Positions 53,495 to 62,391 of a stretch of DNA of 64,000 bases are shown piece by piece (position 1 is the stretch's first letter; the number at the start of each line of letters is the position of its first letter). Under the pieces are notes generated by a model. The model saw nothing but the letters and a program-made list of their open reading frames with translations. It had not been told where the DNA came from and searched no databases. Location: positions 186,001 to 250,000 of the forward strand of contig NZ_SWDV01000010.1 in the NCBI RefSeq assembly GCF_005877905.1, read 5' to 3'. The DNA is from Pseudomonas nicosulfuronedens (lineage in GTDB: Bacteria > Pseudomonadota > Gammaproteobacteria > Pseudomonadales > Pseudomonadaceae). The translations under genes and the position numbers were made by a program.

Positions 53495-55288
53495 ATGACT
53501 AGAACCGTACGTATCGGCTGCGCCTCCGCCTTCTGGGGCGACACCTCCACCGCCGCCGCCCAACTGGTGCGCGGCGCGGAAATGGACTACCTGGTGTTCG
53601 ACTACCTGGCCGAAATCACCCTGTCGATCATGGCCGGCGCCCGCCTGAAGAATCCCGAGGCAGGCTACGCCACCGACTTCGTCGAAGTGATGACACCCTT
53701 GTTGGGCGACATCGCCTCGAAGCAGGTGCGCGTGATCAGCAACGCCGGCGGGGTGAACCCTCAGGCCTGCGCCAGTGCCCTTGCCGCCGCCTGCGAAAAG
53801 GCCGGCGTGACGCTGAAGATCGCCGTGGTGCACGGCGACAACCTGCAGCCACGCCTGGGCGAACTGGCCAAGTCCGGCATCCGAGAGATGTTCAGCGATG
53901 CGCCGATGCCGCCCATGTGCGTGTCGGTCAACGCCTACCTGGGCGCCCCCGGCATCGTCGACGCGCTGAAGGCCGGCGCCGACATCGTCATCACCGGTCG
54001 CGTGGTGGACAGCGCAGTGGTCAGCGCCGCCCTGGTACACGAGTTCGGCTGGGCCTGGAACGACTACGACAAACTGGCCCAGGCCGCGCTGGCCGGACAC
54101 ATCATCGAGTGCGGCGCGCAGTGCACCGGAGGCAACTTCACCGACTGGGAAAGCGTGCCGGACTACGAGCACATCGGTTTCCCTCTCGTCGAAGTGCAGG
54201 CTGACGGCACATTTGTCGTGACCAAGCCGCAGGGCACCGGCGGACTGGTGACGCCGCTGTCAGTGGGTGAGCAGATGCTCTACGAGATCGGCGACCCGCG
54301 TGCCTACCTGCTGCCCGATGTGGTCTGCGACTTCACCCAGGTCCAGCTCGCCCAGGCGGGCGACAACCGCGTCGCCGTCCGTGGCGCACGTGGCCTGCCG
54401 CCGACCGGCCAATACAAGGTCAGCGCCACCTACCCGGATGGTTTTCGCTGCACCGCCAGCTGCCTGATCGCCGGCATCGACGCGGTGAAGAAGGCCGAGC
54501 GGGTCAGCCAGGCGATCATCGCCAAGACCGAGGAAATCCTCATGGAACGCGGCTGGGGCCCGTACCGCGAGGTGAGTGTGGAACTGCTCGGCAGCGAGGC
54601 CACCTACGGCCCCCACGGCCGCCGCTCGGACAATCGCGAAATCGTGGTGAAGCTCGCCGTGCGCCATAGCCGCAAGGAGGCGCTGGTGCTGTTCTCCCGC
54701 GAGATCGCCCAGGCCGCGACCGGCATGGCACCGGGGCTGACCGGCATCGTCGGCGGGCGCCCGACCGTGTATCCGGTGATCCGCCTGTTCTCCTTCCTGA
54801 TCGACAAGGATGCCTGCGAGCTGGCCGTGGAGATCGACGGCCAGCGCCAATCGGTAGCCTTGCCGAAGATCGATCACTTCGACCCATCAGCACTGGGCGA
54901 CGACCTCCCGGTTGCCACGGCGAAAGGACCGGCCCAGGCCAGCGTGCCGCTGGTAAAACTGGCCGTGGCGCGCTCCGGCGACAAGGGCAACCACAGCAAC
55001 ATCGGTGTCATGGCACGCCGACCGGAATACCTGCCGTGGATTGCCGAGGCGCTGAGCGAAGGTGCCGTGGCCGAATGGATGCAGCACGTGCTCGACCCGC
55101 AGACCGGCCGCGTCAGCCGCTGGCACTTGCCGGGCACCCACAGCCTGAACTTCCTGCTGGAAAACGCCCTGGGCGGCGGCGGCGTCGCCAGCCTGCGCAT
55201 CGACCCGCAGGGCAAGGCCTTTGCCCAGCAGTTGCTGGAATTCCCGGTGGCGGTGCCGCAGGCCCTCGCCGACTCGCTAGAAACGTAG
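53495..55288 (+). CDS. atuA: AtuA, acyclic terpene utilisation protein
   Basis: 597 residues. Member of the AtuA family (DUF1446): [21 protein letters not shown] at the N-terminus, [36 protein letters not shown], and a C-terminal domain with [21 protein letters not shown]. It is required for growth on citronellol and geraniol in P. aeruginosa, but its exact reaction is unresolved. ATG 53495 begins the conserved sequence. Its stop codon TAG (55286-55288) lies in the first bases of a repeat element. Confidence 0.94.
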   Translation: MTRTVRIGCASAFWGDTSTAAAQLVRGAEMDYLVFDYLAEITLSIMAGARLKNPEAGYATDFVEVMTPLLGDIASKQVRVISNAGGVNPQACASALAAACEKAGVTLKIAVVHGDNLQPRLGELAKSGIREMFSDAPMPPMCVSVNAYLGAPGIVDALKAGADIVITGRVVDSAVVSAALVHEFGWAWNDYDKLAQAALAGHIIECGAQCTGGNFTDWESVPDYEHIGFPLVEVQADGTFVVTKPQGTGGLVTPLSVGEQMLYEIGDPRAYLLPDVVCDFTQVQLAQAGDNRVAVRGARGLPPTGQYKVSATYPDGFRCTASCLIAGIDAVKKAERVSQAIIAKTEEILMERGWGPYREVSVELLGSEATYGPHGRRSDNREIVVKLAVRHSRKEALVLFSREIAQAATGMAPGLTGIVGGRPTVYPVIRLFSFLIDKDACELAVEIDGQRQSVALPKIDHFDPSALGDDLPVATAKGPAQASVPLVKLAVARSGDKGNHSNIGVMARRPEYLPWIAEALSEGAVAEWMQHVLDPQTGRVSRWHLPGTHSLNFLLENALGGGGVASLRIDPQGKAFAQQLLEFPVAVPQALADSLET

Positions 55289-55360
55289 GGCGCATAACGC
55301 CACCAGCGTTATCCGCCAATCGCAAACGGCGGATGAAGCGTTCCGCTTCATTCGCCCTAC
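55285..55360. repeat. REP-like inverted repeat, family C
   Basis: GTAGGGCGCATAACGC...GCGTTATCCGCC and GGCGGATGAAGCG...CGCCCTAC form a complex imperfect palindrome. The atuA stop codon is part of its first arm. A second copy is at 63234-63319. Confidence 0.82.
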
Positions 55361-55385
55361 GGGATACCTCGGAGTCAGAACAACA

Positions 55386-56261
55386 ATGAGCTACGACTCG
55401 ATCTTCAAACCCGGCCTGTTCGACGGCCAGACCATCATCGTCACCGGCGGCGGCAGCGGCATCGGTCGCTGCACCGCCCATGAACTGGCAGCCCTCGGCG
55501 CCCACGTGGTGCTGGTCGGACGCAAGGCCGAGAAGCTGGAAAAGACCGCCGGTGAAATCATCGAGGACGGCGGCAGCGCCAGCTGGAACAGCTGCGACAT
55601 CCGCGACGAGGAAGCGGTGAAGGCGCTGGTGGCGCAGGTCATCGCCGAGCGCGGGCCGATCCATCACCTGGTCAACAACGCCGGCGGCCAGTACCCCGCA
55701 CCGCTGGCCTCGATCAACCTGAAGGGCTTCGAGGCCGTGGTCCGCACGAATCTGGTGGGCGGCTTCCTGATGGCCCGCGAAGTGTTCAACCAGAGCCTGA
55801 GCAAGACCGGCGGCAGCATCGTCAACATGCTCGCCGACATGTGGGGCGGCATGCCCGGCATGGGCCATTCCGGCGCCGCCCGCGCCGGCATGGAGAACTT
55901 CACCAAGACCGCCGCCATCGAGTGGGGCCACGCCGGGGTGCGGGTCAACGCAGTGGCGCCAGGCTGGGTCGCTTCCAGCGGCATGGACACCTACGAAGGC
56001 GCGTTCAAGGCCGTGATCCCGACCCTGCGCGAGCACGTGCCGCTCAAGCGCATCGGCACCGAATCGGAAGTCGCCGCAGCGATCGTCTTCCTGCTCTCCC
56101 CCGGCGCCGCTTTCATCAGCGGCAACACCATTCGCATCGACGGCGCCGCCAGCCAGGGCAGCCGCGCCTTCCCGCTGTCGAAGGTGAAGCCGGGGCAGAG
56201 CCGTTCCTACAACGGCTTCCACCGCGCCTATCTGCCCGATGTACTGAAGGATCAGGAGTAA
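55386..56261 (+). CDS. atuB: AtuB, short-chain dehydrogenase/reductase
   Basis: 291 residues. Rossmann fold with TGGGSGIG (20-27), NNAG (97-100) and a C-terminal SDR core (RVNAVAPGWV). The usual YxxxK catalytic pair is replaced by HSGAARAG around residues 161-168, where the Tyr position is Ser162 and the Lys position Arg166, as in peroxisomal trans-2-enoyl-CoA reductase-like SDRs. This favours an enoyl-CoA reductase-type or other non-classical activity over simple alcohol oxidation. It is 3 bases from atuC in the operon. Confidence 0.9.
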   Translation: MSYDSIFKPGLFDGQTIIVTGGGSGIGRCTAHELAALGAHVVLVGRKAEKLEKTAGEIIEDGGSASWNSCDIRDEEAVKALVAQVIAERGPIHHLVNNAGGQYPAPLASINLKGFEAVVRTNLVGGFLMAREVFNQSLSKTGGSIVNMLADMWGGMPGMGHSGAARAGMENFTKTAAIEWGHAGVRVNAVAPGWVASSGMDTYEGAFKAVIPTLREHVPLKRIGTESEVAAAIVFLLSPGAAFISGNTIRIDGAASQGSRAFPLSKVKPGQSRSYNGFHRAYLPDVLKDQE

Positions 56262-56264
56262 GCG

Positions 56265-57881
56265 ATGCCGGTCATCCAATCCGAACTCGATCCCCAGGGC
56301 GAAGACTTCGCCCGCAACCGCGAGGCCATGCTGGCTGCCGTGGCGAGCTTCCGCGAGGTCGAACAGAAGGTGCTGGACAAGGCCGCCGAGGCCAGGCCCA
56401 AGTTCGACAAGCGCGGCCAGCTGTTGCCACGCGAGCGCCTGAACCTGCTGCTGGACGTGGGTGCGCCGTTCCTCGAGATTTCCTCGCTGGCCGGCTACAA
56501 GCTGCATGACGACAAGGACGGCACCCAGGCCGGCGGCGGCATCATCTCCGGCATCGGCTACATCGCCGGGGTGCGCTGCCTGGTGACCGCCAGCAACAGC
56601 GCGATCAAGGGCGGCACCATCTCCCCCACCGGGCTGAAGAAGACCCTGCGCCTGCAGCAGATCGCCTTCGAGAACAAGCTGCCGGTGGTGGCGCTGACCG
56701 AGAGCGGCGGCGCCAACCTGAACTACGCGGCGGACATCTTCGTCGAGGGCGCGCGCGGCTTCGCCAACCAGGCGCGCATGTCGGCGGCAGGCATTCCCCA
56801 GGTCACCGTGGTGCATGGTTCGTCCACCGCGGGCGGCGCTTACCAGCCAGGACTGTCGGACTACGTGGTGGTAGTGCGCGGCAAGGCCAAGATGTTCCTC
56901 GCCGGCCCGCCGCTGCTCAAGGCCGCCACCGGCGAAATTGCCACCGATGAAGAACTGGGCGGCGCCGAACTGCACGCCCAGGTCGCCGGCACCGCCGAGT
57001 ACCTGGCGGAGAACGACGCCGACGGCGTGCGCCTGGCGCGGGAAATCCTCGCCGCGCTGCCGTGGAACGCACAGCTGCCGGCCCGCACGATACAGGCGTG
57101 GGACGAGCCGCTGTACCCTGCGCAGGAATTGCTCGGCGTGGTCCCGGCGGACGCGAAGAAGCCCTACGACGTGCGCGAGATCATCGCGCGCATTGCCGAC
57201 GGCTCGCGCTTCCTGGACTTCAAGAACGAGTTCGACAGCCAGACCGTCTGCGGCCACCTGCACATCGAAGGCCACGCCTGCGGCCTGATCGGCAACAACG
57301 GCCCGATCACCCCGCAGGGTGCGGCCAAGGCGGCGCAGTTCATCCAACTGTGCGAGCAGAGCAACACGCCGATCCTGTTCCTGCACAACACCACCGGCTT
57401 CATGGTTGGCACCGAATCCGAGCGCCTGGGCGTGATCAAGCACGGCTCGAAGATGATCCAGGCGGTGGCCAACGCCACGGTGCCCAAGCTGACCCTGGTC
57501 GTCGGCGGCTCCTACGGCGCCGGCAACTACGCCATGTGCGGCCGCGGGCTGGACCCGCGCTTCATCTTCGCTTGGCCCAACAGCCGCACCGCCGTGATGG
57601 GCGGCGCCCAGGCCGGCAAGGTGCTGCGCATCGTCACCGAGGAGAAGCACGCCAAGGAGGGCAAGGAGCCCGACCCGAAGATGCTCGACATGCTCGAACA
57701 GATGACTGCGCAGAAACTCGACGCCCAGTCCACCGCGCTTTATGGCACGGCGAGCCTGTGGGACGACGGCTTGATCGACCCGCGCGACACGCGCCAATTG
57801 CTCGGCTATCTGCTGGACATCTGCGCGGAGGCGGCCGTGCGGCCGCTCAAGGGTAATAGTTTTGGGGTAGCGAGGTTCTGA
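56265..57881 (+). CDS. atuC: AtuC, geranyl-CoA carboxylase carboxyltransferase (beta) subunit
   Basis: 538 residues, full length for acyl-CoA carboxyltransferases. N half: KFDKRGQLLPRERLNLLLD, ALTESGGANLNYAADIF, VVHGSSTAGGAYQPGLSDY. C half: NNGPITPQGAAKAAQFIQLCEQ, FLHNTTGFMVG and GGSYGAGNYAMCGRGLDPRF. It transfers carboxybiotin's CO2 to the gamma-methyl of geranyl-CoA to give isohexenylglutaconyl-CoA. The substrate is assigned from the cluster; methylcrotonyl-CoA carboxylase (LiuB) is the close alternative. It pairs with AtuF. Confidence 0.94.
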   Translation: MPVIQSELDPQGEDFARNREAMLAAVASFREVEQKVLDKAAEARPKFDKRGQLLPRERLNLLLDVGAPFLEISSLAGYKLHDDKDGTQAGGGIISGIGYIAGVRCLVTASNSAIKGGTISPTGLKKTLRLQQIAFENKLPVVALTESGGANLNYAADIFVEGARGFANQARMSAAGIPQVTVVHGSSTAGGAYQPGLSDYVVVVRGKAKMFLAGPPLLKAATGEIATDEELGGAELHAQVAGTAEYLAENDADGVRLAREILAALPWNAQLPARTIQAWDEPLYPAQELLGVVPADAKKPYDVREIIARIADGSRFLDFKNEFDSQTVCGHLHIEGHACGLIGNNGPITPQGAAKAAQFIQLCEQSNTPILFLHNTTGFMVGTESERLGVIKHGSKMIQAVANATVPKLTLVVGGSYGAGNYAMCGRGLDPRFIFAWPNSRTAVMGGAQAGKVLRIVTEEKHAKEGKEPDPKMLDMLEQMTAQKLDAQSTALYGTASLWDDGLIDPRDTRQLLGYLLDICAEAAVRPLKGNSFGVARF

Positions 57882-57900
57882 CGGGAGTGCGGGCAAAAGC

Positions 57901-58033
57901 CCCTCTCCCCCCGCCCTCTCCCTGAAGGGAGAGGGAGCCAAAGCGACCCGGCGTAAAGCGAACCGCCCGGCCTTCCTCCTGACAGCCCCCTCTCTCTTCG
58001 GAGCGGGGCGCGCAGCCAGGGTTGGGGAGAGGG
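57901..58033. repeat. REP-like element, family D (CCCTCTCCC)
   Basis: Contains CCCTCTCCCT-GA-AGGGAGAGGG (57914-57935) and more distant CCCCTCTC and GGGGAGAGGG arms. Fills most of the atuC-atuD gap. A shorter copy precedes atuF (60191-60227). Confidence 0.75.
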
Positions 58034-58072
58034 CAAGGGATGAACAACCAAGGCTCACGGAGAACAACAACA

Positions 58073-59233
58073 ATGATCTTCACCCAGGAACACGAAGAAC
58101 TCCGCCGCACCGTCCGTAACTTCGTCGAGAAGGAGATCAATCCCTACGTCGACGAATGGGAAAAGGCCGGTCGCTTCCCGATCCATGAAGTCTTCAAGAA
58201 GGCCGGCGACCTGGGCCTGCTGGGCATTTCCAAGCCGGAGAAATTCGGCGGCATGGGTCTGGACTACAGCTACTCGGTGGTCGCCGCCGAAGAGTTCGGC
58301 ACCATCCATTGCGGCGGCGTGCCGATGGCCCTGGGCGTGCAGACCGACATGTGCACCCCGGCCCTGGCGCGCTTCGGCTCCGATGAACTGCGCGAGGAAT
58401 TCCTCCGCCCGGCCATCGCCGGTGAAATGGTCGGCTGCATCGGCGTCTCGGAAGTCGGCGCCGGTTCCGACGTCGCCGGTCTGAAGACCACTGCGCGCAA
58501 GGACGGCGACGACTACGTCATCAACGGCAGCAAGATGTGGATCACCAACTCGCCCTCCGCCGACTTCATCTGCCTGCTGGCCAACACCTCCGACGACAAG
58601 CCCCACGTCAACAAGTCGCTGATCATGGTGCCGATGAAGTCCAAGGGCATCAGCGTCAGCCCGCACCTGGACAAGCTCGGCATGCGCAGCTCGGAGACCG
58701 CCCAGGTGTTCTTCGACGACGTGCGCGTCCCACAGCGCAACCGCATCGGCGCCGAGGGCGCGGGCTTCATGATGCAGATGCTGCAGTTCCAGGAGGAACG
58801 CCTGTTCGGCGCCGCCAGCGGGATCAAGGGCCTGGAGTACTGTGTCAACGCCACCATCGACTACTGCAAGGAGCGCAAGACCTTCGGCCAGTCGCTGATC
58901 GACAACCAGGTCATCCACTTCCGCATGGCCGAGCTGATGACCGAGATCGAGTGCCTGCGCGCCCTCACCTACCAGGCCACCGAGCAGTACATCCGCGGCA
59001 AGGACGTCACCCGCCTGGCCTCCATGGCCAAGCTCAAGGTCGGCCGTCTGGCCCGTGAAGTCACCGATGCCTGCCTGCAGTACTGGGGCGGCCAGGGTTT
59101 CATGTGGGAGAACCCGGTCTCCCGCGCCTACCGCGATACCCGCCTGGTCTCCATCGGCGGCGGTGCGGACGAAATCATGCTGGGCATCATCTGCAAAATG
59201 ATGGGCACTCTGCCGGGCAAGAAGAAAGGCTAA
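58073..59233 (+). CDS. atuD: AtuD, citronellyl-CoA dehydrogenase
   Basis: 386 residues, acyl-CoA dehydrogenase fold. It oxidises citronellyl-CoA to geranyl-CoA using FAD. Conserved segments: CIGVSEVGAGSDVAGLKTTA, WITNSPSADF, LDKLGMRSSETAQVFFDDVRVP and YWGGQGFMWENPVSRAYRDTRL. The base Glu lies at the isovaleryl-CoA-dehydrogenase position (FQEERLFGAASG), as expected for branched substrates. ATG 58073 (MIFTQEHEELRR) is chosen; an ATG at 58040 with a GGGCAAGG-like site would add 11 residues lying in repeat-derived sequence. Confidence 0.94.
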   Translation: MIFTQEHEELRRTVRNFVEKEINPYVDEWEKAGRFPIHEVFKKAGDLGLLGISKPEKFGGMGLDYSYSVVAAEEFGTIHCGGVPMALGVQTDMCTPALARFGSDELREEFLRPAIAGEMVGCIGVSEVGAGSDVAGLKTTARKDGDDYVINGSKMWITNSPSADFICLLANTSDDKPHVNKSLIMVPMKSKGISVSPHLDKLGMRSSETAQVFFDDVRVPQRNRIGAEGAGFMMQMLQFQEERLFGAASGIKGLEYCVNATIDYCKERKTFGQSLIDNQVIHFRMAELMTEIECLRALTYQATEQYIRGKDVTRLASMAKLKVGRLAREVTDACLQYWGGQGFMWENPVSRAYRDTRLVSIGGGADEIMLGIICKMMGTLPGKKKG

Positions 59234-59243
59234 GCGCTTTTTT

Positions 59244-59331
59244 GTAGGACCGCAGGATGGGTGGAGGCGCGCAGCGTCGATACCCATGCCGCGAAGTATC
59301 GATGGGTATCGCTTCGCTCCACCCATCCTAC
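59244..59331. repeat. REP-like inverted repeat, family B
   Basis: AGGATGGGTGGAGGCGC...GATACCCATGCC and GATGGGTATCGCTTCGCTCC...CATCCTAC; second copy of the element at 44396. It fills the atuD-atuE gap. Confidence 0.82.
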
Positions 59332-59371
59332 GGCGATCACAAGCGAGAACCGGTTGAACGAGGAACCCGGC

Positions 59372-60169
59372 ATGAACGAACTGCCGAACTGCGAAACCCT
59401 GCTGCTGGAACCTGACGGCGGCGTATTGCACGTCACCCTGAACCGCCCGGACAGCCGAAACGCCATGAGCCTGGCGATGGTCGGCGAACTGCGTGCGGTG
59501 CTCGCCACCGTGCGCGACGACCGCGCTGTGCGCGCCATCGTCCTGCGCGGGGCCGGCGGGCACTTCTGCGCCGGTGGCGACATCAAGGACATGGCCGGCG
59601 CCCGCGCCGCCGGTCCCGACGCCTACGCCGCGCTGAACCGCGCCTTCGGCGGCCTGCTGGAAGAAGCCCAGGCGCAGCCCCAGGTAGTAGTCGCCGTATT
59701 GGAGGGAGCGGTGCTCGGCGGCGGCTTCGGCCTTGCCTGCATCTCGGACATCGCCCTGGCAGCGGCGGACGCACAGTTCGGCCTGCCGGAAACCAGCCTC
59801 GGCATTTTGCCGGCGCAGATCGCGCCCTTCGTGGTGAAACGCATCGGCCTGACCCAGGCGCGCCGTCTGGCCCTCACCGCCGCTCGCTTCGACGGCCGCG
59901 AGGCGCTGCGTCTGGGCCTGGCACATGCCTGCGCGGACAGCGCCGAGAGCCTCGGTGAGCAACTGGCCCAGGCGCTCGACCAGGTGCGCCGCTGCGCCCC
60001 TGGGGCCAACGCCGCGACCAAGGCGCTGCTGCTGGCCACCGAGACCGAAACCCTTGGTCCGCTGCTGGACGATGCCGCGCGCCAGTTCGCCGCCGCGGTG
60101 ACTGGTGCGGAAGGCGCCGAAGGCACGATGGCCTTCGTACAGAAACGTAAACCGAACTGGGCGCAATAA
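59372..60169 (+). CDS. atuE: AtuE, isohexenylglutaconyl-CoA hydratase
   Basis: 265 residues, crotonase fold. Oxyanion-hole segments are RGAGGHFCAGGDIKDMAGA (near residue 57) and EGAVLGGGFGLACISDIALA. It hydrates isohexenylglutaconyl-CoA, the product of the geranyl-CoA carboxylase. ATG 59372 (MNELPNCETL) has GAGGAAC upstream. The start region of the longer frame lies in a repeat element and is not coding. Assigned by position in the atu cluster; the fold alone does not fix the substrate. Confidence 0.93.
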   Translation: MNELPNCETLLLEPDGGVLHVTLNRPDSRNAMSLAMVGELRAVLATVRDDRAVRAIVLRGAGGHFCAGGDIKDMAGARAAGPDAYAALNRAFGGLLEEAQAQPQVVVAVLEGAVLGGGFGLACISDIALAAADAQFGLPETSLGILPAQIAPFVVKRIGLTQARRLALTAARFDGREALRLGLAHACADSAESLGEQLAQALDQVRRCAPGANAATKALLLATETETLGPLLDDAARQFAAAVTGAEGAEGTMAFVQKRKPNWAQ

Positions 60170-60190
60170 CCCACCGCGCGCACCGAACAA

Positions 60191-60227
60191 CCCCCTCTCC
60201 CTTCAGGGAGAGGGTTGGGGAGAGGGA
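60191..60227. repeat. REP-like element, family D (short copy)
   Basis: CCCTCTCCC-TTCA-GGGAGAGGG (60193-60214) followed by TTGGGGAGAGGG, immediately before the atuF start; its GGGAGAGGG may also serve as the ribosome site. Confidence 0.75.
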
Positions 60228-60237
60228 AACAACCACC

Positions 60238-62229
60238 ATGCCCAGCTTCGACAAGATCCTCATTGCCAACCGTGGCGAGATCGCCTGCCGGGTGATCCGC
60301 ACCGCCCACGACCTGGGCTACCGAACCGTGGCCGTCTACAGCGAGGCCGACACCAACGCCCGCCATGTACAACTGGCCGACGAGGCCGTGTGCATCGGCC
60401 CGGCGCCCGTGGGCCAGTCCTACCTGAAGCCCGAAGCCATCCTCGACGCGGCGAGACGCACTGGCGCCGGTGCGATCCACCCCGGCTACGGCTTCCTCTC
60501 GGAGAACGCCGACTTCGCCCGCGCCTGCGAGGCCGCCGGTATCGTCTTCATCGGGCCCGGCGTGGAAGCCATCCACCTGATGGGCAGCAAGCGCCTGTCG
60601 AAGATCGCCATGCTCGAAGCCGGCGTGCCCTGCATTCCGGGCTACGAAGGCGCGGAGCAGGACGACGCCACGCTGACCCGCGAGGCGCAGCGCATCGGCT
60701 ATCCGCTGATGATCAAGGCCAGCGCCGGCGGTGGCGGGCGCGGCATGCGCCTGGTGACCCGCGACGAAGACCTCGCCGAACAGCTGCGCACCGCACGCTC
60801 GGAAGCGCAGAACGCCTTCGGCAGCGACGAGCTGATCCTGGAAAAAGCCGTGGTGCAGCCGCGCCATGTGGAAATCCAGGTATTCGGCGACAGCCACGGC
60901 AACATCGTCTACCTCGGCGAGCGTGATTGCTCGGTGCAACGCCGCCACCAGAAGGTCATCGAGGAAGCGCCCTGCCCGGTGCTGACCGAGGAGCTGCGCG
61001 CCGCCATGGGCACGGCAGCCGTGAAGGCCGCCGCGTCGGTGAACTATCGGGGCGCCGGTACCGTGGAGTTCCTGCTGGACGCCAGCGGCGCCTTCTACTT
61101 CCTGGAAATGAACACCCGCCTGCAGGTGGAGCACCCGGTCACCGAACTGGTCACCGGCCAGGACCTGGTGGCCTGGCAGATCCGCGTCGCCGAAGGCCAC
61201 CCGCTGCCGCTGACCCAGGAGCAGATCCAGCTCAAGGGGCACGCCATCGAAGTGCGCCTGTACGCCGAGGATGCCGGTGGCGGCTTCCTCCCGCAGACCG
61301 GCCAGGTCCTGCGCTGGACGCCGCCGCAGCTGGATGGCATCCGCATCGACCACGGCCTGCGCGAAGGCCAGCCGGTGACGCCGTTCTACGACCCGATGCT
61401 GGCCAAGGTCATTGCTTATGGCGCGACCCGCGAAGAGGCTCGGCGCAAGCTGGTGCGCGCCGTCGAGGACTGCGTGCTGCTGGGCGTGAGCGCCAACCAG
61501 CGCTTCCTCGCCAACCTGCTCATGCACCCGGAATTCGCCGCCGGCAAGGCCACCACCGCGTTCATCGGCGAACAGTTTGCCGGTGACCCCAGCCTGGCCC
61601 CGCGCCAGCCGCAAGTACTGGAACTGGCCTGCGCCGCCGCCCTGCTCTACCAGGCTTCGGCCAGTGAGCGCGCGCACCAACCGGGACTCTCCGGTTGGCG
61701 TAGCGCGGGCAGCGCGCCATGGCGGTTCGCGCTCAAGCATGGCGAGGAGAAATTCGTCGTCGAACTGGAAGTCCGTGAACACGGCGCCCAGCCGGCACTG
61801 CTGGCGCGAATCGGTGACGCCGAGATCGCGCTGCGCCTGCTCGGTGAAGAAAACGGCGATGCCATCCTCGAAGCCGACGGCATTCGCCGCCGCCTGCCCT
61901 TCCACCGCGATGGCGCGCGCCTCTGGCTATATGGCGCGGACGGCAACCTGGAGCTGCTCGACGTCACCCACGAACCCGCTGGCGCGACCGGCGGTGCCGG
62001 CTCGGGCACCGTGAAAGCGCCGATGGATGGCGCCATCGTCGATGTGCTGGTGGCCGAAGGCACGCGAGTCAGCAAGGGCCAGCTGCTGCTGGTACTGGAA
62101 GCGATGAAGATGGAGCACCCGCTCAAGGCCGGCGTCGACGGCGTGATCCGCCGCGTGCAGGTGAGCAAGGGCGAGCAGGTGAAATCGCGACAATTGCTGG
62201 TGGAGGTGGAGGCGCTGGAGTCTGCCTGA
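60238..62229 (+). CDS. atuF: AtuF, geranyl-CoA carboxylase biotin-containing (alpha) subunit
   Basis: 663 residues. Biotin carboxylase (about 1-450): KILIANRGEIACRVIRTA at the start, ATP-grasp KASAGGGGRGM, GERDCSVQRRHQKVIEEAP, EMNTRLQVEHPVTE. The C-terminal carrier domain has the biotin motif EAMKMEHPL (about residue 625). It carboxylates its biotin with ATP and bicarbonate; AtuC then transfers CO2 to geranyl-CoA. The start ATG is 68 bases after atuE and just behind a repeat carrying GGGAGAGGG. Confidence 0.95.
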   Translation: MPSFDKILIANRGEIACRVIRTAHDLGYRTVAVYSEADTNARHVQLADEAVCIGPAPVGQSYLKPEAILDAARRTGAGAIHPGYGFLSENADFARACEAAGIVFIGPGVEAIHLMGSKRLSKIAMLEAGVPCIPGYEGAEQDDATLTREAQRIGYPLMIKASAGGGGRGMRLVTRDEDLAEQLRTARSEAQNAFGSDELILEKAVVQPRHVEIQVFGDSHGNIVYLGERDCSVQRRHQKVIEEAPCPVLTEELRAAMGTAAVKAAASVNYRGAGTVEFLLDASGAFYFLEMNTRLQVEHPVTELVTGQDLVAWQIRVAEGHPLPLTQEQIQLKGHAIEVRLYAEDAGGGFLPQTGQVLRWTPPQLDGIRIDHGLREGQPVTPFYDPMLAKVIAYGATREEARRKLVRAVEDCVLLGVSANQRFLANLLMHPEFAAGKATTAFIGEQFAGDPSLAPRQPQVLELACAAALLYQASASERAHQPGLSGWRSAGSAPWRFALKHGEEKFVVELEVREHGAQPALLARIGDAEIALRLLGEENGDAILEADGIRRRLPFHRDGARLWLYGADGNLELLDVTHEPAGATGGAGSGTVKAPMDGAIVDVLVAEGTRVSKGQLLLVLEAMKMEHPLKAGVDGVIRRVQVSKGEQVKSRQLLVEVEALESA

Positions 62230-62253
62230 GCCGATTTTCGCTTTTCGCTTTTC

Positions 62254-62336
62254 GTAGGACCGAGGGGGACGCCTAGTCCTTGCTCGCGAACAATCCCCGC
62301 TGCGGGGCCTGGGTTCGCTAGCAAGCTCGCTCCTAC
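62254..62336. repeat. Decayed REP-like inverted repeat, family A
   Basis: Right arm GCAAGCTCGCTCCTAC is intact. The left arm starts GTAGGA but carries an insertion (ccgagggggacgcctagtcc) before TTGCTCGCGAACAA. Between atuF and atuG. Confidence 0.75.
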
Positions 62337-62391
62337 AGTTCCCATTCGCTATTCCGTCAGAACAAGACCACAAGAATACGGAGCCCCAACC

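Noticed and set aside
55113-58073. 986-codon open frame on the minus strand across atuA-atuC
   Set aside because: It is antisense to three certain genes in the codon phase where GC-rich third positions suppress stops. The protein is His/Gln/Val/Ala-rich with no domain.
58055-61905. Long minus-strand open frames (711 and 760 codons) over atuD-atuF
   Set aside because: Antisense shadows of well-recognised enzymes.
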